A stretch of DNA of 64,000 nucleotides. Origin: Camarhynchus parvulus (Eukaryota > Chordata > Aves > Passeriformes > Thraupidae). Shown piece by piece: positions 53,973 to 64,000 of the stretch (position 1 is the stretch's first letter; each line of letters starts with the position of its first letter). The stretch covers positions 52,137,493 to 52,201,492 of the forward strand of contig NC_044573.1 in NCBI RefSeq assembly GCF_901933205.1, given 5' to 3'. Both the position numbers and the translations under genes were made by a program. The notes under the pieces are model-generated. The model worked only from the letters and a program-made list of their open reading frames with translations. It had not been told where the DNA came from and did not search any database.

Positions 53973-54896
53973 ACTATTTATAAGGTCTTCAAGGAAGTAC
54001 TGACTCACCTCTACAGGGTGTGGTGATTTCTTTCCATTTCAGAGGGAAATTTTCCATGTGATTGAAAAGGCAAGTAGCCTGGGAATACAGCACCATTTGT
54101 TACTCTTTTTATCTATTTAGAGGTTCTCAATAAACTGTTCTTTTTAAACCAAGTCCTGGCCACAAGGCCATTTGATTTCATTAGGAATAAATGGAATGCT
54201 ATATATAAACTGCTTCATCTGTTTTTCTAAAGAGGTCTGCCTGTGGCTGCCCTGGAAGCGGACACACGGAATGCCATCAGCAAAAGAGATTAAAGTATCC
54301 CACATGACAGCTTGAGAGGCAGTGCTTCAGAAAAATAATTTAAGGATGACAAGATTATTGCACAGGCCTGCTGCAGCCTTATTACTTTTTCAAAGGCTTT
54401 ATGTAAACGGTTTATGACATAAAAAAAATATTACTGCACACATTTTAAATAAATGACACCTGTACATATGCAAACATTATAAATTCCTGCAGTTCTATGT
54501 AGTATTACAGTAATAAAAATGAAAACATATTCCTAGTCACTAGGTATAAAACTGACCAAAGCCCACAGAGTTACACGGTTGTACCTGTGTCCCTTTATAA
54601 CTGTAGCTCTTTCTGACATTAGGAAAGTAAAAGGGCATGAATAAAGGCAGCAAATTGTCCATCTGATTTCTGTGATGGAATATAATAACAAAAGCACCAT
54701 TAAATGTAAATAAACATTACCAATGACTCTAGCTCAGTACTGCACTTAAACCCAAACATTAACTATGTTCAGTGTAGCAAGACAGAAGTATATGCTCAAA
54801 TGCTTCCATGGAGTGTGGATCATAAAACTTGGCTCTTCATCTCCCTTCCTGTCACATATTCAATGTTTTGTACCACACACTGTGCTATTTGGACTC

Positions 54897-55044
54897 AGGG
54901 AAGTTGTGGAGTCACAATTCCCGGAGATGCTCAAAATGTGACTGGACACAGTGTTGGTCTGCCCCAGCTGACACTGCTTTGAGCACAGGGGTGGGACCAG
55001 GCAATCTCCAGAGTTCCCTTAAACTCAGTTATTCTGTGATTCTG
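54897..55044 (+). mobile_element. CR1 LINE fragment, 3' end
   Basis: This is a 148-bp 5'-truncated CR1 tail. It reads GGAAGTTGTGGAGTCACAAT, GACTGGACACAGTGTTGGTC and GCTTTGAGCACAGGGGTGGG, then AATCTCCAGAGTTCCCTTAA and the terminal ATTCTGTGATTCTG. It lies antisense to TULP4. Confidence 0.92.
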
Positions 55045-57713
55045 CATAGTTACAGACTTGAGTAAACTCAAGGGAATGAGGCTTTATCCCATTCAAATAT
55101 TAGTGTTGGAGTGAAAAGGCTTTTTTCACAAATATAATCAGACACAAAGGAAACCACTATGGTCACTCTGCCCCATTATAAGCGTACACATAACTACAAG
55201 TGTCATGTTCATGCACACAAATACGAAGGGATTTGATTCTGGCTTTTCTTGGTGGGTGGGGTGGTGATGTTCATTGTTAAAAATACCCCATTGTTAAAAT
55301 ACCCCACATATTTTTATATCAGAAATGCCAAGCCTTCTATGCCACTGTAAAAATATATCCATATATGAACATCACACACTTTAAACATCTGAAAAGGGGA
55401 GACATTTTTTGCTTCAGTGAATAAAACTCCTCATTATTTATTTCTGATGGGCTACAGTCAAATACAGGCTGGACAATATTCCAGAAAAAAAAATCCTTTT
55501 TTGTTAAATGTTTCATGCAATTTCTGCTTTTCATGAAAGTTTGAAAGAGCACAAATTACCTGGTTCTCCAGTGCAATCAGTAAGTAAAGTAAGGACAAAC
55601 AGGATTATGTATCTCTAAGAATTTTCTTAAATATTGAATACTTCAGGATATACACAAAAAATAGCAATAAACTGCTTTCTTCTTTCCTACATTTTCTTCA
55701 AAAGTAAGGTCTACAGGTCAACAGCTTCCTCAGAAAAAGCCTAGTTACAGAGCAGCCTTTAACATGATGGTGTTACTAAATTCCCTAAGGTACATGTGTG
55801 TGTAGAAGCATACCATAATTTTAACCATTTTGTGACACAAAATGACAAAGCACCATCTACTTTTCCTCCTTTTTCTTCCAATTCCTGATATGTAAGATCA
55901 GGACGCCAAACAGGCAGAAGCACATTTCTGATGTTGTGCTGCCCTAATCTTTTTTTCCTCTGCTCACGTCCATGTCAGTCACTCAACACCAGTGAGTGCA
56001 TCCTGTACCCATCACATGTATTATTCAGGAGATGTTATCAAATTGTGGACATGCCAGTGTCAATCCTGTGACTTCAGAGTCTCTGCATGTTCCACACTAA
56101 CAATGCACTCCCACTGCAATGACCTAATACAGTAATACTCCACATTCTCAATTTCATATTTTAAAGCCAGAGCACTTGAATCTGAACGGAAATCTCAGAA
56201 AATACAGATTTTTCAAACCTTTGCTACAAGACTAACCTAGGTTGTTCCTAGTCAGATCCTTAGTTCCCAGGGTTTGTTATGGCCCCATAGACCTGAATGA
56301 CACTGCTGAGCCCATCTCACTGAAGGCTGCTCCAGAAAGGAACTGTTCTGTCCTGCCTTTTTTCCTAGCACTCACATAACCTCTGCTTCAGGGGCTAAGC
56401 TGGCAGGAAAGTGAAAAATAAACAAAGCAATTAAAAAAAAATGTGAGAAAATAATTGGGGGTGGGAGAGGAGCCTGCTTTTTGCCAGTAATCAGCCACTA
56501 AATTGGCACTGCTGTACAGGAGACCACATCCTGTCTCACAGTCATGATTGTCATCATCACTCAGCTACATCTCTTCATCAGGCCTTGGAATTACATCACC
56601 AAGGATAAAAACACTAAAGGCTTATAAACTATGTATCTATCTCTTAAACCTAATTTTCCTGAAAACATTTTCTAACCCATCACTTAATCATAAATGCATA
56701 TTTTGTTTTGCCATAGTTTGTCCTCGAGCTTTTTATTTCAACATCCACGTACACTCACAAAGATGCATCACAAGTTAAATTCTGGCAAGAAAATCATTAG
56801 GAGGAGATGTGTAACAGTGATGATAATTACCTGGCTAAACTACAGCCAATCTATCAAGCTCCTGAAACCAGCTAATCCATGTCTAAGCTCATTAATACAA
56901 TAATTGAAAGCTGCCTCAAGGCCTAGAGTACAGAAGATTTGACTGAATGTTTACAATCGTCTGTTCTAAACTCAAAGGCCTGTGCCCTCCTGGCCAAGAA
57001 ACAGCCTGAAAGAAAATACAACTTCAGAGTTCCTGCCCCATGACTTCATGGCCCTCCAGAGGGAGGGAAGAAGTTGTGCTGAGCACAGTCCTGGCCCAGC
57101 TGGTGTCCCCAGCCACCTCTGTGACCAGCGAGCCTCCACCCTCAGTGGCCCTGCAGAGGTGGCTGCCCCAGTCACTCTGTTGCCCAAATGTGGCTGCCAG
57201 GGGAACACCAGGTACCAGCTGAAAGGGACTGCTTCTGCTGCCATCCTGCCTCTCAGCCTTTCCAGAAGGGAAAAGGAAAGGAAAAGAACTAAAAATCACC
57301 CCAACATTTGATTGTTAAGGCAATGCTAAAACAACCATTTTTGAATGAAACCACTGATTGGTATGTGAAAAATTCCAGCCATGGACAATCTGGTCCAAAT
57401 ACTTTAATTTCAAAACCTTTAAGCACCTGCTAACTTCCATGATCAACCCCTCTATTACATCGGGTTGTACCTAAACTGATCATTATTATTGATAACATTC
57501 TTGTCACACCCATCCTGCCTTTGATTACTTACTAGCATTACTAGTTCTACAGATGTTCTGGAGACATTTAAAAAAAAAAAACCAAGGCCATGACCTGCCA
57601 ACATTTTTTAAGCCTCCTTTACATAACCCCAGCTCCCCTTGTACTCAGAGTCTGTGCATGACCCAACACTTTCAGCACTTTTTATTAAAAGCTATCTCTC
57701 TTTGCCACCTCAT

Positions 57714-57893
57714 CAGAGAATTGAGGTGGGAAGGGAATCTCTGGAGATCACCTTGTTTCTGCTCAGAGCAGGGTCAGCTGGAGCCCCTGCTCTGGCTCAG
57801 GGCTGTGTCCAGTCAGGTTTTGAGTAGTTCAAGAGTGGACGCTGCTGCCTCTGTGGGCAACATCCTCCAGCATGTGATCACTCAAGTGACAAT
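57714..57893 (-). mobile_element. CR1 LINE fragment, diverged
   Basis: On the plus strand it reads AGAATTGAGGTGGGAAGGGA, ATCTCTGGAGATCACCTTG, TCAGAGCAGGGTCAGCTGGA and GGCTGTGTCCAGTCAGGTTT, then a degraded CTGTGGGCAACATCCTCCAG. This is the reverse complement of the CR1 3' region. More substitutions than in the copy at 45615 suggest an older insertion. Confidence 0.88.
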
Positions 57894-60800
57894 GGAAACA
57901 CAGGATTCTGCTGCAGTATTTAGAAGGCTAACTTAATAGTGAGGAGGAACAGTAGGCAGAATTAATAAACAGCAGTAGGTGGATATGTGCATTAAAGATG
58001 TTATTCCAAGCCTTGACGGACTCCAAATACTCTGCATGCAAATACTAAGCTGGTTTTTATGTGCCACAGATTTCAGTGCTTAGCTTTGAGCCTCTGAAGT
58101 TTCAGTGAAATGAAAGCTACACATTGTTTCCAGAAGCTAATTATCCTCTTGCTTATCTTTTTATTGTTAGCATAACTCCTAAATTATTTTACAGAAATCT
58201 TTCCATACTACAGAAAAGCATAATACAGAAAAATGTTGAAGTATATCCAGTCTTTTCTCCAAACTATGTTTATTTATTACTTTTCTGAACAGTAGACATT
58301 AACTAGTTACCATTTTCAGTTCTAAATTTGGAAGGCAGGGAAGAATATGTTTTTTTTTTTTTACCTGTGCTGTTACTTATCATTATGCTGAGGCATATTG
58401 CTATTTGCCAGGAGGTAAAGGACGAAATTAAGTGGGAAAGCAGTCATGTAAATGGAAGAGATAACAGACTGTGAAGTGCACCAGCCAAGAAAAAAACAAA
58501 CATAGCATGCTTTCTTCCTTCAAGACAATTATTTTCAGATAACCTTTCTCAATTTTATACCAAGTGCTACAGCCCAATAACGATGCAACTTAAAGAGATC
58601 AGCAAAATATGATTTCTATGCAAAAAAAGCATGTCCGGAGACTGATTACTGCAAGTACTGCATGGGAAGATATAAAAAAATTCTATTAATTAGACAGATT
58701 AAGTGTGGTAAAGCAAAAAGAAGGCTGACTGCAAGTTTAAGCTAACATATAATAATGCAAATATTAGGAAAGGTCAACTCTTTAAAAATTCTTGTTGTTT
58801 GCCTAATTACATATTTTCAGTATTCTGTGTTGTAAAATAAAGTAGTCCAATGCATCCAAAACTCATTGCAAATAATCCCTCTCTCAACATCTCATTTAAG
58901 AACATCAGATTCAACTTATAAAAGTTACATAATTTCAGGGGGGAAAAAATGGCTAAACTGTAAGAATGCACCATTTCCTGGCTGTGGAGAGACCTGCAGC
59001 ACCATGGTTACTGTGCTTATTCCAACTCCTTGCCAAGACACCCTGTTGTCATCCATAATTCTTCCCATTATGCTTCCTCCTCCACTGTCTGTGTTCCTGT
59101 CGTCCATCCACTCCTCACCATCAGGATCTTGTTTTGGTGTGCTTCCTCCTATTGCCAACTGGATTTCCCTTAAGTATCATCTGTCATACTGTTTTAGCTC
59201 CAGGTTTTCAGTGTTTGCTGGGACGTTCTCTTGGGATGTGCAATGTAAGGAAGCCTTTCTAATGCACAGTGCTTCAATTAATTGAATTAACTGCCCTTTT
59301 CCCAGCCCTAGCACATATGAAGAAGAAGATCTGAGGAAGACTAACAGCCTTAATTCTAACGTGACTTCTCAATTTCTTGATTTCACATCCATGCTTTTTT
59401 CCCAAATAAGCATTTCTGGTTTTCTTCATTTTTGTTTCCTGATTTTTTTCCTGCTACAGAAAGATTCAGAACTGTTATTTCATGACATGATGAGCAACCA
59501 TGGCAGCAGATCTGAATATATAATTTTAGATATGGACAGAATGCCATGGAAAGCCCACACAGCCAGGTGTGCAAACTTACTTAGGTACATTTCCATGACA
59601 CAAAGTTTCTAAAAGACAACTTCAGTATGGCCTGGAAGGGCATGGCATCAGGACTCAGTTAAGAGAGTCTAAGCTGCAGGTAACTGAACTCAGCCATAGA
59701 GCTACCACAATATTCAAATATGCAAATAACTATTTGCAAGTTTGCCTAAGAATTCTTAGTCTCTAAGAGGGCGTCTTTTCCTTTATTTTTTCCCCCTGCT
59801 TTCCTTCCCTCACTTTTCTGCAGGAAAAAAAACCTGTACCCAAGTCAGGAGAAAAATCCAAAATCTTCCACTAAGTATCTCCATTCATTTGAGTAATGTT
59901 TATTCACAGGTAAACAGGAATGTATAGTTGCTAAAATGCAGGCATCTACCACTTGATTTTCTAGGTACTGAAACTTTCTAGCAAATATAAATCTTTATAT
60001 GATTAAAGTCATGGAGGATCAGTAGCCTCAGCAATTGTAGATGCAGTGCATTGCTCTCCCAAGGCATTCACCTTGGTTTTTTCAAGTAGAGATAAATAAA
60101 GTTTTTTTAAATTTTTTTTTTTTTTGAGATAATCCCCACCATGTACATCATGATTTAGCCACACAGCACTAACCTGAGTGCATCTGTCTGGATCAATTTC
60201 AAGAATGGTTTTCATCCCTTACTCTTCCATATTAACAGAACTTAAGGAGTAAATTCAGGACCAAAGACAGTACACTTACATACAAACGAGCAGCATTCTA
60301 GTCCAGTAGCTTCATTTTCTGACTCCTCTAGATAATTCAGATGCTATTTTTATTTCTGCAGCAGATTATCTCTGTCTTTCAAATAAGTAGATATATTGAA
60401 GGTCTGCCCAGGTGTTTCCCTAACAGATTTTATCCACCAGGCAACTTATATTTTAGCTCAGCAGGAGATTGTGTCTTTCAAAGCAAGAAATTAGGCTAGT
60501 AATGAAGTGAGACAAAATCTGAACTGCATATTTATGAACTGAGATTTTAAAATGGGCTAATAATCAGAAAGTTAAATATTTATTAACATGTTTTGTTTCA
60601 GCAGGCACTAAAAATACTATTTCAATACTTGTCTATAAAAACACAGTTGGGGAGGGGGAGAAAGCATTTATATCTATCTTAAAAAACAAATTTCTAGTTT
60701 TGATTTTTTCTGATACTGCAGAAATACCAAATACCATTTTTATACATTGTAAGGCTTTCCAAGTGAACCAAAAATCCAATCACAATTACATATGAATAAT

Positions 60801-63030
60801 ACCATATATAGCAACATCTGCAAGTGCAACACTTGCACAAAATGCAGAACTCAGAGGTAAGCCTAGATATAAATCACATAAAGAATAGGTTACTAAAATG
60901 CTGAAAGTCTTGCTTTAAATCATTCCTGTGTCTCAAGGGATCTCACTGTAAGAATCTCTCACATACTCTAAAAGCTTCCTGAAATCTCATACATCATTCA
61001 AAAATTCTGCCTATTTATCTGTTTAAGGATTAATGGCTATGTCATCTTTCCCCACTCTTTCTAAATTAATAGGGACTGATGACTTTTTCTCTGTAGCAGA
61101 AAATTCCATTAAGAACCCCAATGCAGAGCGATGGCCACATCCCAGTGCACCTGAAGGAACAGCGATGCAATCTAGCTTTAGGAAAGATGACAGTCCCTTT
61201 CTTTCAACACTATCACCATCCTCCATAGGAAAGAAAAAATGTCACATGGAAAGGCTTTGCTAATCAATATGTAAGGCTTTCTTTTTGTTCTTTGGCTATA
61301 AACTTGGGGGAAAAATGATAGAAAATACAGATTTCTACATGCTTTAATTAGTCAGCCTGATCTGAACTGGAATACAACACAGCTTTCTGACCACTAAAGC
61401 ACATTGCAGAGGACCAGTAGTTCATACATTTTAAATTTCTGAGCTTAGAAGAAAGCCAAATACGTGAAATTTAACATTAACTCCAGGACTTTTCATGTTC
61501 AGGGGACTCTCTCCTTAAAGTCAGGCTGTATGGCTCCCAGTATATTTAAAACATTTTTGTAGATTCTCCTAAATTAATTGTGCACATTCCAAACATGACT
61601 TTCATCTTAATGAGGGCTTGCACTGGGAATATATGCTTGAAAAATTAACTCTCTAATAAATTCAACTTTTTTCTGTTGTGTTCATATGATAACAATTTCC
61701 TGATTAAAGCCTTCAGCAGTCTGTGGGGACTTACACTAAGTACCAACCTAAAGAGCTCTCTTACTTATTGTGAAGTTTATAAATAGGGAATAGAGCTTAT
61801 TATTTCTGCCACTACTTATGACAATGCTCTAAGGCTTCAACTAAGACAAGGATCCCACAGTGCTAGATTTTGTGCAAATACTCTACAATAAAGCATCCCA
61901 AAAGTTTAAAATCTATATATGAACAAAACGGTGCAACAAGGGAATTAATATCACTCATGCTTTATAAAGGGAAAATCAAACCAGAAAAAGATTAAATTAC
62001 TGACCAAAACAGTAACTTACCAAAGACTGTGCAGTTGGAGCTGGTACCAAATCATCAGCTATTGCTCACTGAAAGACTCTCATCTTCCTTGGCAAGCTTT
62101 TATAGACAATGCTAAGAACTCATGGTCACTTGCTACATGGGGAGCAGCTTTCTTGGCCATAAAGGAGCAACCTTTCAAGGTGCCTAAACGAACCCAAACC
62201 TACATATAAACTCCGCAGTGAATTAAAAGAGCAGAAACAATTCACTGCAAGGAAATGACTGAGAAAACGTCTCCTCTAACCCCCCAAACATTAAGACAAA
62301 CTGGAAAAAGCAAAGCCTTTCCATTCCCTCTTATAAGCCAGACCTGCTTGGCTGAGCTCACACTAAAGATGAAGCTCAGATGAGAGCAGCTAAATCAAGA
62401 GAAGCTTATTCTAAACTTTAAGCTTACCACAGCCATCAAATAACTGATACCTAATGCGTTTCTTATTTTAATTTTAGGAGAGCTCCTCAGCCAGTTTTGC
62501 TGCCACATCTCAGAAACAATGCCACTGGTCCTAAGACAACTCTAATGGACAGGAGCCTCATCTGTCCTATGATTACATGGGCTTAAATTAACAATTCTAC
62601 CATCTCCCTTGGCAATTTAGTTTACAGGATAACTGCTCTTGCATTTTCAATCCATGCACCCTTAATTTTCTAGGCTGCAGCAACACAGGTTCATTGCTTT
62701 TTTTACCCTGAACAGCCAGAGCAACCAAGATCCCAACTCCTATAAAACTGCTTTCCACACACAGCCTTCCTTCAGTTCCTCTCTTACTCCCCTCTAAAAT
62801 ACATGATGGCTTTGTATATCTCTTTTCTCCTCATTCAGAACTAAACACAAGGCCAGGTTAAAACCCAGTCACTGCCACATAAAATGCACATGATGAGCTT
62901 TGCAGGTTAACCCTTGCAGTGTACAAAATTGAAGAGCCCACAAACTGCTAAGCACAGCCCAAGGAGAGAATCAGAGAACAGCTCATACACACAATAATCC
63001 GAATAAGTAAAATGGACAGCAACCTCCAAA

Positions 63031-63098
63031 AGAGAAAAAATGGCATTAATTCCTCTACAAAATTAGAGAAAAAATGGCATTAATTCCTCTACAAAATT
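63031..63098. repeat. Perfect 34-bp tandem duplication
   Basis: Two identical 34-bp copies (63031-63064 and 63065-63098) begin AGAGAAAAAATGGCATTAAT and end CTACAAAATT. The end of the second copy forms the left half of a perfect 20-bp palindrome, CTACAAAATTAATTTTGTAG, at 63089-63108. Confidence 0.97.
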
Positions 63099-63360
63099 AA
63101 TTTTGTAGGGGCTCAGGCACTGCATCTGACCCCTCCCAGAGCTAGCAAGCACTAGGTCTGGTGCAGAAAAACTGGTGAGCACAGTTATCTTCTTGTCCCT
63201 TAAGATAATCTCTGCTCTTGTGTCGAAGCCTGTACAAACATTCACTCCACTGCAGCATTTGGGGAATACAGCCTCAGCCCAGGAATTGACTCCAGAAGAG
63301 ATCGCTGCAAGTATCTTCAAAGCAAGGTCAACTATGAGATCAAAGCCTATTCTTGTCCTA

Positions 63361-63700
63361 TACTATTATTAGAATCATTATTATAATAATAGTATATATA
63401 GTATGTATATATATAATATATATACTGTATTATATACTTTTAATATGATATACTTTATTTATGTAATATATACGATATTATATATATATCATACTAATAT
63501 ATAGTATATAATAGCAAATATACTATATGCCCTGTACAAATATATATAACATTATAATTACATAATGTAATATGTATTTGTACAGGGCATATTGTATATT
63601 TTCCATTATTATGTATTATGCATATGTAACATCTTACAATATTTTATTATATAGTTTCATACTTTTATTATCATTATGAAATTATTATTATAGTCTATTA
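63361..63700. repeat. A+T-rich palindromic region
   Basis: About 340 bp consist nearly only of A and T. At its centre are two 18-bp arms (63525-63542 and 63575-63592) that are exact inverted copies carrying the GC-containing core TGCCCTGTACA / TGTACAGGGCA. The 32-bp spacer is itself nearly palindromic, so the fold is close to continuous from 63525 to 63592. A weaker match continues outward to about 63500 and 63620. It can form a cruciform or a long hairpin. Confidence 0.9.
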
Positions 63701-64000
63701 CTAACAATGCAATTCTAATCCTTCAACACCTACTCAGGTTGATTCTTCATCACCAGCCTGTACTTACACTTTTAAAATTTATGCTACTTTAAGTACAATA
63801 CAAAGTAGAAACACAATTGGTTTTGTATTTTTTAGCACTTTTCATTTTGATATGTGAAATGGGCATTGTTCTTCACAGCTGCAAAACTCCTGATATAAAT
63901 TTCTGTGGCTATGTGCTACAACTCTCCTAACCTTTAAACCTTGTTAACAAACCTCTTACTGCATTCTGGTCAGGGATTTAAACACTAATTTTTAAACAAT

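Larger units (their letters stand above)
24720..64000 (-). other. TULP4: TULP4 intron, at least 39 kb, partial
   Basis: This is everything upstream of the first exon seen. The strongly conserved N-terminal exon of TULP4 (about 84 residues, containing a CRRRYYEEGW-type segment in the family) was looked for in all minus-strand frames and is absent, so the intron probably continues beyond 64000. Contents: 24720-36570 unique A+T-rich DNA with small hairpins (25494-25519, 27792-27815), paired AP-1-like sites (28686-28702) and a 49-bp tandem duplication (31488-31585). CR1 fragments lie at 36571-37014, 45615-45927, 54897-55044 and 57714-57893. Other contents are an A/C-rich tract at 42587-42628, a CpG-dense patch at 46625-46709, a pyrimidine-rich tract at 47590-48010, a tandem duplication at 63031-63098 and an A+T palindromic region at 63361-63700. 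The rest holds nothing I can name. Confidence 0.75.

Noticed and set aside
53951..54600. Retrocopy with poly(A) tail on the minus strand
   Set aside because: The T22 run is real, but the adjoining sequence shows no coding similarity, no well-placed AATAAA and no flanking duplication.
58866..59285. 139-codon plus-strand frame
   Set aside because: C/T-rich composition and no domain; a rival 77-codon frame lies on the other strand.
1..64000. tRNA, rRNA, snoRNA or CRISPR structures
   Set aside because: No cloverleaf with A/B boxes, no C/D or H/ACA boxes with guide arrangement and no regularly spaced repeats were seen by eye; a covariance-model scan was not possible.

Overview
The window looks like a stretch of a bird genome: A+T-rich, mostly non-coding, with short conserved exons separated by large introns. 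The case for a bird rests on several diverged CR1 (chicken repeat 1) LINE fragments, two ending in the typical ATTCTGTGATTCTG tail, on long A/C-rich (CAAA/CCAA) low-complexity tracts, and on the absence of any mammalian SINE. Another CR1-bearing reptile cannot be excluded from sequence alone.

One gene is recognised, on the minus strand: TULP4 (tubby-like protein 4, also TUSP). Five internal coding exons are present. In transcript order they lie at 24719-24591, 24274-24113, 7473-7293, 4813-4679 and 437-271. Together they make 774 nt, or 258 codons, in one uninterrupted frame across GT-AG introns. By my recollection of the human protein they cover roughly residues 85-342, which is most of the N-terminal WD40-like domain. 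The first coding exon (about 84 residues) and the promoter should lie beyond position 64000. The SOCS box, the long proline-rich middle and the C-terminal tubby domain should lie before position 1. TULP4 is thought to be a substrate adaptor for an Elongin-Cullin-SOCS-box ubiquitin ligase, and its N-terminal half resembles the WD-repeat intraflagellar-transport protein WDR35/IFT121.

Layout: 1-270 intron; 271-437 exon; 438-4678 intron with a CR1 copy at 1027-1424; 4679-4813 exon; 4814-7292 intron; 7293-7473 exon; 7474-24112 large intron with a solo-LTR-like element (7808-8189), an A/C-rich tract (9577-9716) and a TG/TA microsatellite (19960-20064); 24113-24274 exon; 24275-24590 short 316-bp intron; 24591-24719 exon; 24720-64000 the start of an intron of at least 39 kb. 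That last intron holds four CR1 fragments (36571-37014, 45615-45927, 54897-55044, 57714-57893), small tandem duplications, a CpG-dense patch near 46625-46709, a long pyrimidine-rich tract (47590-48010) and an A+T-rich palindrome near 63525-63592.

No second protein-coding gene, RNA gene or CRISPR array could be supported. The open frames outside the five exons are short, lack recognisable domains and mostly come from CR1, GC-rich patches or low-complexity DNA. The best candidates for something unrecorded are the solo LTR inside the gene, the palindrome, the CpG patch (possible alternative promoter or old LTR) and the frame-neutral exons, which would permit alternative splicing of the WD40 domain.
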